From: Dehalococcoidales bacterium
Lineage (GTDB): Bacteria > Chloroflexota > Dehalococcoidia > Dehalococcoidales > UBA5760
NCBI GenBank assembly: GCA_018399795.1
Contig: JAGYOC010000074.1
Coordinates: forward strand, 1 to 17,902
Reading direction: 5' to 3'
DNA: 17,902 bases
The position numbers and the translations under genes are program-made. Under the pieces are notes generated by a model. That model saw nothing but the letters and a program-made list of their open reading frames with translations. It was not told the DNA's origin and searched no databases. How positions within the stretch are numbered: the first letter of the stretch is position 1; every line of letters begins with the position of its first letter. Positions 7,440 to 16,575 of this stretch are shown one piece after another.

Positions 7440-8797
7440 TTGAACGTTATTCACTACCAAAGATGAAAGCCGTATGGTCAGACGAGAATAAGTTCAACAA
7501 GTGGCTCGAGGTGGAGATTGCTGTTTGCGAAGCCTGGGCGGAGCTGGGCATTATTCCCAGAGAGGCAGTGCCTAAAATAAAGATGGCCCGTGTTAACCTC
7601 AAACGTATGGAGGAAATCCTGAAAGAAACCCACCATGATGTCACGGCCTTTCTCGGTTCGGTTTCCGCAAGCCTGGGCAAGGAATCGCGTTTTATTCACC
7701 TTGGCCTGACCTCATCGGATGTCATCGATACCGCACTCAGCCTGCAGCTTATCGAGGCAATAGACATATTGAACCACGACATCAAGGAACTTATCTCTGT
7801 AATGGCTCATCAGGCAATCAAGCATAAATATACGGTAATGATCGGCCGGACGCATGGTATCCATGCCGAACCGCTCTCCTTCGGCCTGAAACTGGCACTG
7901 TGGATTGAAGAGATGAAGCGGCACCGGCAAAGGCTAAGTGCTGCCAAGCGAATTATCAACGTCGGTAAAATATCAGGGGCCGTCGGGACCTATGCGACTC
8001 TACTTCCAGCGCTGGAAGAAAAAGCCTGCCTGAAACTGGGCCTCTCACCAGCTCCGGTATCCAACCAGATAATCCAGCGTGACCGCCATGCTCAATTTAC
8101 CACAACACTTGCTATTATGGGCAGCTCCCTGGAAAAGTTCGCCACCGAAGTGAGAGCGCTGCAGAGAACCGAGGTCCGAGAGGTAGAGGAACCTTTCAGC
8201 GCGGGCCAAACAGGCTCCTCCGCTATGCCCCACAAGCGGAACCCGGAACTCTGCGAAAGAATCTGCGGTCTGGCCCGGCTTTTGCGCGGTTATGCACTAA
8301 CCTCGATGGAAAATATCCCGCTGTGGCACGAAAGAGATATCAGCCACTCATCGACGGAGCGTATTACCCTGCCCGATTCCTGTCTGATCCTAGATTACTG
8401 TCTCAACGTTTTCACCTCGATAATGCGCGGGCTACTGGTATACCCCCAGAAAATGAAGCGGAACATAGATATCACGAAGGGCCTGGTCTTTTCACAGAGG
8501 GTAATGCTGGCACTCATAGATAAGGGATTAACCCGTCAGAAGGCATACGAACTGGTACAGAGAAATGCCATGAAGACATGGGAGAAAAACAGGAACTTCC
8601 TCAAGCTTCTCAAAGCCGATGAAGAAATTACGGCACTTATGTCTCCAGAGGAAATCGAGTCTCTGTTCAATGAGCAATATTACCTGCGCTACATTGACGA
8701 TATCTTCAAACGAGTGGGGCTAACATCCACACAGTGGAAAGAAAAGTCGAAGTGGGATTCCAGCGAAACCTATAATATGGCACCGAGGTCAATATGA
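7436..8797 (+). CDS. purB: Adenylosuccinate lyase
   Basis: PurB releases fumarate from SAICAR and from adenylosuccinate, so it acts twice on the path to AMP. The 453-residue protein belongs to the fumarase/aspartase superfamily. It carries HHDVTAF (66-72), TSSDVIDT (92-99), GRTHGIHAEP (137-146, with the catalytic-region His140) and the family signature SSAMPHKRNP (261-270, flexible loop with the catalytic Ser). HERDISHSSTERI follows at 298-310. The length is close to the B. subtilis-type enzyme. The ATG overlaps the purE stop by 4 nt, and the purC start overlaps the purB stop in the same way. These three genes are therefore likely to be translationally coupled. Confidence 0.97.
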   Translation: MIERYSLPKMKAVWSDENKFNKWLEVEIAVCEAWAELGIIPREAVPKIKMARVNLKRMEEILKETHHDVTAFLGSVSASLGKESRFIHLGLTSSDVIDTALSLQLIEAIDILNHDIKELISVMAHQAIKHKYTVMIGRTHGIHAEPLSFGLKLALWIEEMKRHRQRLSAAKRIINVGKISGAVGTYATLLPALEEKACLKLGLSPAPVSNQIIQRDRHAQFTTTLAIMGSSLEKFATEVRALQRTEVREVEEPFSAGQTGSSAMPHKRNPELCERICGLARLLRGYALTSMENIPLWHERDISHSSTERITLPDSCLILDYCLNVFTSIMRGLLVYPQKMKRNIDITKGLVFSQRVMLALIDKGLTRQKAYELVQRNAMKTWEKNRNFLKLLKADEEITALMSPEEIESLFNEQYYLRYIDDIFKRVGLTSTQWKEKSKWDSSETYNMAPRSI

Positions 8798-9702
8798 AAA
8801 GCCAACCGGTCTTACTGAATAGCGATATACCCCTGCCCCTGTTTTCCCGGGGCAAGGTGCGCGATACCTACCATCTGGGTGACCATTTGCTGATTGTTAC
8901 CACGGACCGCATTTCCGCTTTTGACGTAGTACTGCCCTGTGGAATACCGGACAAGGGAAGAGTACTCAACATGCTTTCCTCTTTCTGGTTCAACAGGACT
9001 AAGAATATAATCGATAACCACCTGATAGAGACGGTCCTCGACAACCGCTGCCTGGATAATTACCTCTCTCCGTCCGAACGTTTTGACTACCCCGCTTATC
9101 TGGAAGGAAGGTCAATGATTGTCAAAAGATCAAAGGTAATACCCGTCGAATGCGTGGTACGTGGCTATATCTCCGGTTCAGCCTGGGCAGATTACCGGGA
9201 TAGTGGTACCGTCAACGGCGAGCCGCTACCGGAAGGACTGCGGGAAAGCGAGGAACTGCCAGAACCAATTTTCACCCCGACAACCAAAGCAGAATCCGGG
9301 CATGACCAGCCCCTGAGTGCCGGGGAAATGGAACAAATGACAGGCAGGAAAATGGCCGGCACACTGAAGGGAATAAGCCTCGAAATTTATCGCTACGCAA
9401 GGAGAAACGCCGACGACATCATCATCGCCGATACCAAGATAGAATTCGGCATGGATAGCAACCGTCTCATTCTTGTCGATGAGCTGCTAACCCCGGACTC
9501 GAGCCGCTTCTGGGACACCAGCCTCTACAAAGTAGGCCAGTCCCAGCCGAGCTACGACAAACAGCCGGTGAGAGACTGGTTGGCCGCTTCAGGCTGGAAC
9601 AGAGAGCCACCGGCCCCGGATTTACCTGCCGATGTTGTCGAAGCTACCAGCAGGAGATATCGCCACGCCTACCAGAAACTGACCGGCGAAGAACTGCCGT
9701 AA
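8794..9702 (+). CDS. purC: Phosphoribosylaminoimidazole-succinocarboxamide synthase (SAICAR synthetase)
   Basis: PurC condenses CAIR with aspartate using ATP to make SAICAR, the step between PurE and PurB. At 302 residues it is the longer form (many bacterial enzymes are about 240). Motifs are SRGKVRDTYHLGD (18-30), TTDRISAFDVV (36-46), the first signature VECVVRGYISGSAW (118-131) and the second signature IADTKIEFG (211-219). The ATG at 8794 overlaps the purB stop (ATGA). It is the last gene of the purine run. It converges on hisB with a 66-nt gap in which I see no clear plus-strand terminator. Confidence 0.97.
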   Translation: MKSQPVLLNSDIPLPLFSRGKVRDTYHLGDHLLIVTTDRISAFDVVLPCGIPDKGRVLNMLSSFWFNRTKNIIDNHLIETVLDNRCLDNYLSPSERFDYPAYLEGRSMIVKRSKVIPVECVVRGYISGSAWADYRDSGTVNGEPLPEGLRESEELPEPIFTPTTKAESGHDQPLSAGEMEQMTGRKMAGTLKGISLEIYRYARRNADDIIIADTKIEFGMDSNRLILVDELLTPDSSRFWDTSLYKVGQSQPSYDKQPVRDWLAASGWNREPPAPDLPADVVEATSRRYRHAYQKLTGEELP

Positions 9703-9768
9703 AACATCGATACGATAGCTATCTGTTGTGCGACGAGAAGCCAAAGAAAAAAGCAGGAGAATTTGCCT

Positions 9769-10359
9769 CTATTCCTCGATAAATTCCTTGGTACTGGGCA
9801 ACTCATCCCTGATGCGTTCATCTATCTGGGTAGCACTATCAATCGCCCTGCCGAGAGCCTTAAACAGTGATTCCACCTTATGGTGATCGTTCCTGCCATA
9901 TAGAATTCGGGCATGGAGGTTGATTCTGGCCTCGGCGGCAAATGTCTCCAGGAAATGACGGACCAAGTCGGTGGGAAAACCGAACATATCGTTATCGTTG
10001 AAAGGTAGCTCCAGCACCGCATATCCACGACCGCTGAAATCCACCACAACCCATGACAGGGCATCATCCATCGGCACGGCCGCATCAGCCATCCTGTAGA
10101 TACCACGCTTATCACCGAGTGCTTTGGCAAAGGCCTTACCCAGTGTTATGGCCACATCCTCAACCACGTGATGCTGGTCAGCACCTGTGGCTGCAAGCTT
10201 TATGTCAAATAGACCATGCTGAGATAGCTGGGATAGCAGGTGATCGAGCATCCGTATGCCACTATTAATGTCCCTCACCCCGCTACCGTCAATGTTAAGT
10301 GACAGGTTGATACTGGTTTCCCCGGTCTCCCTCTTAACAACAGAATTTCGTTTAACCAT
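9769..10359 (-). CDS. hisB: Imidazoleglycerol-phosphate dehydratase
   Basis: HisB dehydrates imidazole-glycerol phosphate to imidazole-acetol phosphate in histidine synthesis. The 196-residue protein is the monofunctional dehydratase form without the phosphatase domain found in E. coli HisB. Its two metal-binding motifs are intact: [10 protein letters not shown] (61-70) and [12 protein letters not shown] (157-168). [12 protein letters not shown] (31-42) is also typical. The ATG overlaps the last 8 nt of hisC and is preceded by a strong GGAGGGG ribosome-binding site. It is the last his gene here; hisA, hisF, hisH and hisI are not in the window. Confidence 0.97.
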   Translation of the reverse strand: MVKRNSVVKRETGETSINLSLNIDGSGVRDINSGIRMLDHLLSQLSQHGLFDIKLAATGADQHHVVEDVAITLGKAFAKALGDKRGIYRMADAAVPMDDALSWVVVDFSGRGYAVLELPFNDNDMFGFPTDLVRHFLETFAAEARINLHARILYGRNDHHKVESLFKALGRAIDSATQIDERIRDELPSTKEFIEE

Positions 10360-11461
10360 TTGTCCCCTCCCCTATCTTTTGGAGTGCTCCAACAAGTATA
10401 TCAGTATGCTCCGGTTTACCCACACTGATACGGATATAGTCTTTCAATAGCGGTGTACTGAAATAGCGCACCTGAACACCCTCCCTCTGCAAATTCTGAT
10501 AGATCTTGGAGGCCATACCGTCCTCAACCCGGCACAGGATAAAATTGGCCCGGGAAGGAAGAGGATCCAGAAATTCGGTCTCCCGGAGCTTACCCAACAT
10601 CCGCTCCCGCTCTTGAATTATCGCACTTACATTCCCCATCAAGTAGTCCATATCTTTCAGTGATTCACGAACGGCGATTATTGCCGCTACGTTCACGTTA
10701 TAGGGAAGTTTGATCCTCATAAGGCAATCTGCAACCAGAGACGGAAACATACCATAACCAATCCTGAGCCCAGCAAGCCCTGCCCATTTACTGAAGGTGC
10801 GCAGCACCATCAAATTATCGTAATCCTTCATCATCGGTGCCATGGTATTCCCACCGAATTCATAATAGGCTTCATCCACAATCACCGGCAGACCGGTGTC
10901 GAGCAACTCGAGTATTTCCTCCCTGCTGGCAAGGTTGCCGGTTGGGTTGTTGGGGTTGTCGACGAATATCATCTTGGTCCTTTTATTTATTGCCCCCTTT
11001 ATAGCATCAACATTTAAGGAAAAGTCCCTTTTTCTGGGCACCTCATTCAGAGTGGCATTGCAGATATGAGCGCTGAAAGCGTACATAATGAAGGTGGGTA
11101 CGGTTACTATTACTTCGTCACCGGGTTCAACGAAAAGTCGGAAAAGAAGATCGATCAATTCACAGCTACCATTGCCCGATACAATTTTTTCCGAGCTGAC
11201 CCCGGTATACCCAGAAAGTAAATCACTGAGTTCCCGCTGCCTGGCATCGGCATAGATATTTATCTCACCACAGGAAGCAAGAGCCCGGTTTACCCGCGGC
11301 GAACAGCCGTAGGGATTCTCGTTGGCATCCAGCTTTAGCACCTTATCCGGAGCAAAGCCAAATTCCTCTTTCAGTTCCTCCGCTGATTTACGCACGCTGT
11401 ATCCTCCGAAATCGGACAGGCAGGTTCTTATCAGTCTTTCTATTCCACCTTGCTCCGGCAT
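10352..11461 (-). CDS. hisC: Histidinol-phosphate aminotransferase
   Basis: HisC is a PLP-dependent class I/II aminotransferase that converts imidazole-acetol phosphate to histidinol phosphate. Counting from the ATG at 11461 (369 residues, a usual length), motifs are LDANENPYG near 44-52, DNPNNPTG (168-175), DEAYYEF (196-202) and the PLP-lysine segment [17 protein letters not shown] with K225. The frame stays open to an ATG at 11557, but that longer start would add a hydrophobic stretch unlike the family, has no ribosome-binding site and lies upstream of the candidate promoter. GGGGG 8 nt before 11461 favours this start; an ATG at 11476 is also possible. hisB overlaps the 3' end by 8 nt. Confidence 0.96.
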   Translation of the reverse strand: MPEQGGIERLIRTCLSDFGGYSVRKSAEELKEEFGFAPDKVLKLDANENPYGCSPRVNRALASCGEINIYADARQRELSDLLSGYTGVSSEKIVSGNGSCELIDLLFRLFVEPGDEVIVTVPTFIMYAFSAHICNATLNEVPRKRDFSLNVDAIKGAINKRTKMIFVDNPNNPTGNLASREEILELLDTGLPVIVDEAYYEFGGNTMAPMMKDYDNLMVLRTFSKWAGLAGLRIGYGMFPSLVADCLMRIKLPYNVNVAAIIAVRESLKDMDYLMGNVSAIIQERERMLGKLRETEFLDPLPSRANFILCRVEDGMASKIYQNLQREGVQVRYFSTPLLKDYIRISVGKPEHTDILVGALQKIGEGTNG

Positions 11462-11519
11462 TTCTTTAACCCCCATGTAAAAGGTAAACGCGCTATATTC
11501 TAACACGAAAATCCAGATT

Positions 11520-11547
11520 ATCATATCGGCTTTCAGGAAACAAGCAA
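11520..11547 (-). promoter_or_regulatory. Candidate promoter for hisCB
   Basis: On the minus strand TTGCTT (complement of 11542-11547) and TATGAT (complement of 11520-11525) are spaced by 16 nt. Transcription would start near 11513, about 50 nt before the chosen hisC ATG. It lies just past the terminator that follows the AOR gene, so hisCB would need such a promoter. The match is reasonable but not exceptional. Confidence 0.4.
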
Positions 11548-11555
11548 CGAAAGGC

Positions 11556-11595
11556 ATAATATAAACAGGAGAGCCATTATGCTGTGGCTCTCCTG
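11556..11595 (-). terminator. Intrinsic terminator after the AOR gene
   Basis: A perfect 11-bp inverted repeat (CAGGAGAGCCA at 11566-11576, TGGCTCTCCTG at 11585-11595) encloses an 8-nt loop. On the minus strand it is followed by TTTATATTAT. It lies 63 nt beyond the AOR stop codon and before hisC, so it should end the AOR transcript. Confidence 0.8.
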
Positions 11596-11658
11596 TAATT
11601 TCTAGGACTTTATATAGATGTTAAACCCTGATTACATTACCGCTACCCGGTTAATATA

Positions 11659-13542
11659 TCAATCCCTGTAATCAACGGCTACGGTCCGAAGAGTTTTTTT
11701 CGATTCCAGATCACTGATACCCAACTCCTCAATTTTTTCCCTGCTAGGAATCCCCTTGTTCCATCCCTTGGTTTCCCAGTATTCATTCAGGATATCCTGC
11801 CACGGCGGTACCTGACCAGCAGCGCCACCCTCTTTATGTGGCTTCGTAAGGCGCTCCGGCATTACGTTCTCCTGTTCCGGTACCATTCCCATTTCCAGAT
11901 TGAACATCTGCTGCATACACACGATGCGTTCACCTATCTTCTGGGCTTCTGCCGGGGTTACATCCCATCCCGTTATTGCATTCAGCATGTTAACTTCGTC
12001 ACTCAACGTAACTCCGGAGACAAAATAGAAAAAACACCAGGTAATGCTGTTCCAGAATTGCTGAATATCCTGATAGATCGCTCCGGCATAACCCTTCTTG
12101 TTCACATCAAACCTGTCAGTTCCTTCGGTAATGCCTATCTCAGGAAGCATAACACCCAGGTCAAACAGCTCAGCAAACCCATGCAGGTGACAGCCTCCTC
12201 TTGTCGAGGCAATGGTGGTTATGGTCTGGCCGAAGAATGCCCTGGGATCGTGTGCCCCTATAGTCTGACCTAGTGATTCGATAGCATAGAGTCTTGACCC
12301 CGGAATACGATCAACACAGGCCCTCAGCCCTTCCGCCATGAGATTACCGATACCTTCTCTTTTGGCTATCTTCTCTGTCATCTTTACTAGAGCATCTCCA
12401 CTCCCCCATTCGAGTGCTATGCCGTCAGTATCTTCCTTGGTTATTAAGCCGTTTTCGTAGCACTCAAAAGCCCAGCCCAACACACCACCTAGATCAATGG
12501 TATCTAACGTATATCTACCACAAAGCTCATTAGCCCTTACTATTGCAGCCAAATCATCCACCAGAAGGTTCGCACCGAGCATCCCCAACGTCTCATACTC
12601 CGGGCCACCCGTCTCCGCAGGCTGATATTTCGGGTTTGTAATCCTTCTGTGACACCCCATTATACACGCGGGACAGGGCCACCTCTTGATCTGTAGCTCC
12701 TCCGTATAGTACGGAGTACCTATCTTGGCAGCACCTTCAGGCCATCTATCAAGACTAAAATTCTTCATCGGCAAAAGCCCGTTTTCCTCCCTGGGCACGG
12801 TCGCCGAGGCCTGACCGTGTTGAGAGTTATCCAAAGTGAATGGCGCATCCTTGGCCCTGGCCAGAATTTCTTTATATATCTCCCTGAGTTTATCGGCATC
12901 ACTGACCGGGGGCTTAAGGGTTCCCCTGGTGACCAAAGCCTTCAGGTTCTTGGAACCCATAACAGCACCCATACCACCCCGCCCGAAATAACCATGATTA
13001 TCGTTGGCTATGCAGGCAAATCGGACCAGGTTCTCACCAGCTGGCCCAATAGATGTAACCGCCGCCTTGGGATTGCCAACCGCCTCCTTCAAAGCCGCAG
13101 TCGTTTCAACTGCATCCATCCCCCAGAATTCACCAGCATCTCTAATCTCTGCCTCTCCATCGTTGATCCACAGATAGACTGGATTACTTGCCCTTCCGGT
13201 AATAACCACGGCATCAAATCCAGCCCGTTTCAGTTCGGGTCCAATATGACCTCCGGCATTACCTTCTCCCCAGAAGCCGGTAAGTGGTGACTTGGCAGCA
13301 ACGGAACACCTTCCCGCACTGGCGATATTCGCTGCCTGATATGGCCCAGTAGCGAAGACCAGCACATTACCGGGACCTAAAGGATTGGTATTACCGGTAA
13401 CCGTCTCGGAGATTATCCTGGTAGCCATACCAACACCACCCAGATACTTCCTGGCAAATGAATCGTCAAACGTACCCTCAGTTATCTTTCCGAGAGAGAG
13501 ATCCACCCACAAAATCTTGCCCCAGTACCCACCTTTCAACAT
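11659..13542 (-). CDS. Tungsten-type aldehyde:ferredoxin oxidoreductase family protein
   Basis: The 627-residue protein matches the AOR family, in which a tungsten (rarely molybdenum) bis-pyranopterin and a 4Fe-4S cluster couple aldehyde oxidation to ferredoxin reduction, or acid reduction in reverse, in the cytoplasm of anaerobes. The N-terminal domain opens with GGYWGKILWVDLS and has AGRCSVAAKSPLTGFWGEGN (76-95). The cluster ligands are CPACIMGC (C290, C293, C297) with the distant fourth Cys probably C503 in NSITWCFF. TGGPEYETLG (311-320) is the conserved pterin and catalytic-region segment. The substrate cannot be read from sequence. AGGAGG lies 7 nt before the ATG. The gene sits between hisD and hisC with its own candidate promoter and flanking terminators. 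No ferredoxin or tungsten-cofactor gene is adjacent. Confidence 0.95.
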   Translation of the reverse strand: MLKGGYWGKILWVDLSLGKITEGTFDDSFARKYLGGVGMATRIISETVTGNTNPLGPGNVLVFATGPYQAANIASAGRCSVAAKSPLTGFWGEGNAGGHIGPELKRAGFDAVVITGRASNPVYLWINDGEAEIRDAGEFWGMDAVETTAALKEAVGNPKAAVTSIGPAGENLVRFACIANDNHGYFGRGGMGAVMGSKNLKALVTRGTLKPPVSDADKLREIYKEILARAKDAPFTLDNSQHGQASATVPREENGLLPMKNFSLDRWPEGAAKIGTPYYTEELQIKRWPCPACIMGCHRRITNPKYQPAETGGPEYETLGMLGANLLVDDLAAIVRANELCGRYTLDTIDLGGVLGWAFECYENGLITKEDTDGIALEWGSGDALVKMTEKIAKREGIGNLMAEGLRACVDRIPGSRLYAIESLGQTIGAHDPRAFFGQTITTIASTRGGCHLHGFAELFDLGVMLPEIGITEGTDRFDVNKKGYAGAIYQDIQQFWNSITWCFFYFVSGVTLSDEVNMLNAITGWDVTPAEAQKIGERIVCMQQMFNLEMGMVPEQENVMPERLTKPHKEGGAAGQVPPWQDILNEYWETKGWNKGIPSREKIEELGISDLESKKTLRTVAVDYRD

Positions 13543-13597
13543 AAGCCACCCTCCTGTGAATATTTATTTGCCGCTAGCTATTACCTTACCTGTTTAG

Positions 13598-13628
13598 AAA
13601 AAATGGATTACTGCATGCAGTAATCCAT
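13598..13628 (-). terminator. Perfect 26-bp palindrome with T-run: terminator, attenuator or operator
   Basis: Bases 13603-13628 form a perfect 26-bp palindrome (half-site ATGGATTACTGCA). As RNA it folds into an 11-bp stem with a CATG loop, and on the minus strand a T-run (complement of 13598-13602) follows directly, so it has terminator form. It lies 184 nt after the hisD stop and 55 nt before the AOR ATG. Because a strong candidate promoter lies upstream at 13709-13737, the hairpin would be in the AOR leader. A perfect dyad of this length could equally be a repressor site. Confidence 0.65.
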
Positions 13629-13708
13629 CGATAAGCACAAAGAATTTACAATTTCAACCATAAAAAACACGAATACAATTATGGATATTCTAGTATACCC
13701 AACGCTAA

Positions 13709-13737
13709 ATTATATCACTTAGTATGGACGCAAGCAA
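13709..13737 (-). promoter_or_regulatory. Candidate promoter for the AOR gene
   Basis: On the minus strand TTGCTT (complement of 13732-13737) is followed after exactly 17 nt by a perfect TATAAT (complement of 13709-13714). Transcription would begin near 13702, giving an AOR leader of about 160 nt that includes the terminator-like palindrome. This is the best -10 box in the window. Confidence 0.55.
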
Positions 13738-13811
13738 CCCATCGGTTAAGAGTTCAGACCCGGGTAAGAAATACCGCTGGCTATTCGGCCTAGCAGGACA
13801 AGGATACAGGA

Positions 13812-15146
13812 TCAAAAGGAACCGGACTGATTTCCCAGCCGCTTTTCCATAGCCCGGGCATGAGCCTCAAGCCCCTCGGCCCGAGCGATAACGGATGCAG
13901 CCGGACCGATTCTTTTTACCTCTTCGTCATCAAGATTGACCAGATTAATAAATTTGATAAAGTCGGTCACATTTAGTGGTGAGCTGAACCGCGCCGTTCC
14001 TCCCGTGGGCAATACATGGCTTGGTCCGGCAACATAGTCACCAAGCACCACCGTGGATCTGTTGCCCAAAAAAATACAGCCGGCGTTATCAACCTTCTTC
14101 ACATATTCGGATGCTTTATCGCCCGCCAGGATAAGGTGCTCCGGGGCATAAAGGTTGGCCATTTCAATCGCCTCACCAATATCACCGACTATCACCACCT
14201 TTCCGCAATTTGCTAGAGATTCGGCGGCGATATCCTTTCGTGACAGTGAAGCAAGCTGCTTTTCAACTTCGCGCTCAATATTATCAGCCATCTCCTCAGA
14301 TGTGGTTATCAGTATTGCGGATGCCCGTGTATCATGCTCCGCCTGAGCAAGGAGGTCAGCAGCGCAGTAAACTGGGTCAGCACCAATATCAGCGATTATT
14401 ATTACTTCACTGGGACCCTGCAATCCGTCGATGTCGACCACACCAAAGACCATCTTTTTGGCCAGAACGACAAAAATGTTGCCTGGGCCGCAGATTTTAT
14501 CTACCTTGGGGATAGATTCTGTACCAAAGGCCATAGCTGCAATCGCCTGGGCACCCCCAATGCTGAATATACGGTCCACACCGGCGAGATCGGCAGCGAC
14601 CAGCGTAGCAGGCGGAACACCACCGCCCTTTTTCGGTGCCGTGGCCAGTATGGTTTCCTTAACGCCAGCCACACGGGCCGGTATAGCAGTCATCAGCACG
14701 GTTGACGGGTATGCCGCGGTACCGCCGGGTGCATAGAGACCAACCCGCTGCAGCGTTCTGACTACCTGCCCCAGACCCTGATGCTCAAATCCTTTACCCA
14801 CGCCGCCTAGCTGAACCTCGTGAAAGGCGCTTATACGCCGGGCAGCCAGCTTGAGAGCAGATAGCAGATTTCCATCAATACTTTTATAGGCAGCAGCTAT
14901 CTGTTTCCTGTCCACTTCCAGGCATTGAAGATCAATACCATCAATCTTCGAGGTTAATCTGTAGAGAGCCTCATCCCCATCTCTACGAACCTCTTCCATT
15001 ATATGCCTTACCGCATGCTCTGGATCACCGGTTCCGAACATATCCTTAAGCTTGCTGGCAAGCACCGGCGAAACCCGGCTATAATCATCCGGAACACGGC
15101 GCGATAATAACTCTCTTGCCCGGTCGATTCCGCTGATCCTTTCCAA
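13812..15146 (-). CDS. hisD: Histidinol dehydrogenase
   Basis: HisD is the zinc- and NAD-dependent enzyme of the last two steps of histidine synthesis, oxidising histidinol to histidine. The 444-residue protein has the usual length. Motifs are [13 protein letters not shown] (136-148), the signature [15 protein letters not shown]...[11 protein letters not shown] (217-247), zinc ligands Q268 and H271 in AQAEHD, D370 in GDYVAGPSH and H429 in LEAHARAM. The catalytic APEHL is at 334-338. The start is a TTG at 15146, one base after the hisG stop, supported by GGAGG (complement of 15156-15160) at 9 nt. It ends the hisZGD unit; the downstream gap carries the AOR promoter. Confidence 0.96.
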   Translation of the reverse strand: MERISGIDRARELLSRRVPDDYSRVSPVLASKLKDMFGTGDPEHAVRHIMEEVRRDGDEALYRLTSKIDGIDLQCLEVDRKQIAAAYKSIDGNLLSALKLAARRISAFHEVQLGGVGKGFEHQGLGQVVRTLQRVGLYAPGGTAAYPSTVLMTAIPARVAGVKETILATAPKKGGGVPPATLVAADLAGVDRIFSIGGAQAIAAMAFGTESIPKVDKICGPGNIFVVLAKKMVFGVVDIDGLQGPSEVIIIADIGADPVYCAADLLAQAEHDTRASAILITTSEEMADNIEREVEKQLASLSRKDIAAESLANCGKVVIVGDIGEAIEMANLYAPEHLILAGDKASEYVKKVDNAGCIFLGNRSTVVLGDYVAGPSHVLPTGGTARFSSPLNVTDFIKFINLVNLDDEEVKRIGPAASVIARAEGLEAHARAMEKRLGNQSGSF

Positions 15147-15147
15147 T

Positions 15148-16575
15148 TCAGATATCCTCCACAGCCAGCTTCATAGCTTCGATAATCGCTTCCATATTTT
15201 CCCTTTTTCCCTGACCTGCGGTAGCCCTCGAATTCCCTATCAGACAGGCCGTTGACTCGAAGAAGGTATCAATTATCTTGAGATTGTTTTTGGCCAGCGT
15301 ACGACCTGTCTGGGTATTTTCGATCAATAAGTCGGCATCCTCAGGCAGAAATGCCTCGGTAGCACCCCAGGTGGGAATAATCCGGTAATTGCCCAGGTGG
15401 TTATCCCGGGCATATTTATCGGCAATATTGGTATATTCCGAAGCTATTCTTAAATCCCTGGACTCTTCTAGGGCAAGCTTGCGCAAGCCATCGATATCCG
15501 ATACCGGCATATCATTAACGACAACCGCCACTATCCTGACCCAGCCATAACCAAGACCCACGATTTCCTGTACCGGACTTGAAGGAAACTGATACAGGTG
15601 CTCCCGTACCCAATCCCTTCCGGTAATAGCAAGGTCGAAATTGCCGTTGGCCACCTGAAGCGGCATATCCTGTGGCCGGATAACCTTGACCTCAACTCCA
15701 TCGATATATATATACGGCCTTCGATTGCCGGTTGGAGAGGGGTAGTCATCAATCCGGATACCGGCTCTATGCAAAATATCAAGAGTGGGTTTTTGCTGAT
15801 GCCCATCCGGCAGAGCAAGCCTTATCGTTTCTTTGGCACGCTCGTCCGGGTGAACCCCGTTTGATGGTGTCAAAGCCCCTTTATCATACAAAACGGTCTT
15901 ATATCCATCAACGGACCCGGAACAACCCCTGTCAGAAAGGGATACCAGCAAATCGCTCATATCCTTTTTCTCCAGGCTATATTTATTGGCGACAACAAAA
16001 GCACTGTAGGATAAGACCCTGTACATTGGCTCAAGACACTGACCATAAAAATCGCCCTCTCTCTCCCCCGGTACCAGGGCCAGATCAGCGGTCTCCGGAG
16101 GATAGGCCACAGCAGCACCCCACAGCGGATAAACGTTGAATCGCCTTATACGCAGGTCAAGCGCCAGAGCTTCGGCCAGATTGGGATACTCGCTGGCAAT
16201 ACGCAGGGTGTGCATCTTCGATACTGCCTCATCTACAGAAGACAACCCGCTCGAGCTACCGGCTACAAGGTACAAAGTCCCGCTTCCATAACCCAGGTTA
16301 ATCACCCTGACCAGAGCACTACTGGGATACCTGGTGAGAAGCTCCTCAACCCAGTCCAGTCCACATATACCGAGATCATAATTGCCAATGGCAACCTGTA
16401 CCGGTATGTCCTTCTCATTAAACACCTTGGCAAAAAGGCAGGGGAACTTATCAGAATCAAAACGATAGAGCCGGGTATCTTTATGGTAGCCATTCAAACC
16501 CCAGCCAGCAGACTGAAGTAGCTGAGCCGTTTCGTCAAGAAGACGACCTTTAGGAAGGGCTATCTTTATCGGCAT
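15148..16575 (-). CDS. hisG: ATP phosphoribosyltransferase with two tandem HisG catalytic domains
   Basis: HisG condenses ATP with PRPP in the first, feedback-controlled step of histidine synthesis. Short-form HisG is about 210 residues; this one is 475 because two catalytic domains are fused. Domain 1 (about 1-215) begins IKIALPKGRLLDET; domain 2 (about 250-475) begins IRLALPDGHQQKP. The internal homology is plain: VQVAIGNYDLGICGLDWV with LQVANGNFDLAITGRDWV, LRIASEYPN with LRIASEYTN, and YPLWGAAVA with IPTWGATEA. Domain 1 keeps KGR (9-11) but lacks the PRPP-loop TGxTL. Domain 2 keeps TGRTL (423-427) but has DGH (257-259) in place of KGR. Neither has the long-form C-terminal regulatory domain, fitting a partner HisZ. 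The start is ATG 16575, or an in-frame GTG at 16584; both overlap hisZ. Confidence 0.93.
   Translation of the reverse strand: MPIKIALPKGRLLDETAQLLQSAGWGLNGYHKDTRLYRFDSDKFPCLFAKVFNEKDIPVQVAIGNYDLGICGLDWVEELLTRYPSSALVRVINLGYGSGTLYLVAGSSSGLSSVDEAVSKMHTLRIASEYPNLAEALALDLRIRRFNVYPLWGAAVAYPPETADLALVPGEREGDFYGQCLEPMYRVLSYSAFVVANKYSLEKKDMSDLLVSLSDRGCSGSVDGYKTVLYDKGALTPSNGVHPDERAKETIRLALPDGHQQKPTLDILHRAGIRIDDYPSPTGNRRPYIYIDGVEVKVIRPQDMPLQVANGNFDLAITGRDWVREHLYQFPSSPVQEIVGLGYGWVRIVAVVVNDMPVSDIDGLRKLALEESRDLRIASEYTNIADKYARDNHLGNYRIIPTWGATEAFLPEDADLLIENTQTGRTLAKNNLKIIDTFFESTACLIGNSRATAGQGKRENMEAIIEAMKLAVEDI

Noticed and set aside
9703..9768. Shared terminator between convergent purC and hisB
   Set aside because: Only a short GATAGCTATC palindrome without a T-run and a weak bulged hairpin before TTTTTT on the minus strand are visible; neither is convincing.
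11462..11557. Longer hisC start adding 32 residues
   Set aside because: The added stretch is hydrophobic and unlike HisC, starts next to the AOR terminator, overlaps the candidate hisC promoter and has no ribosome-binding site.
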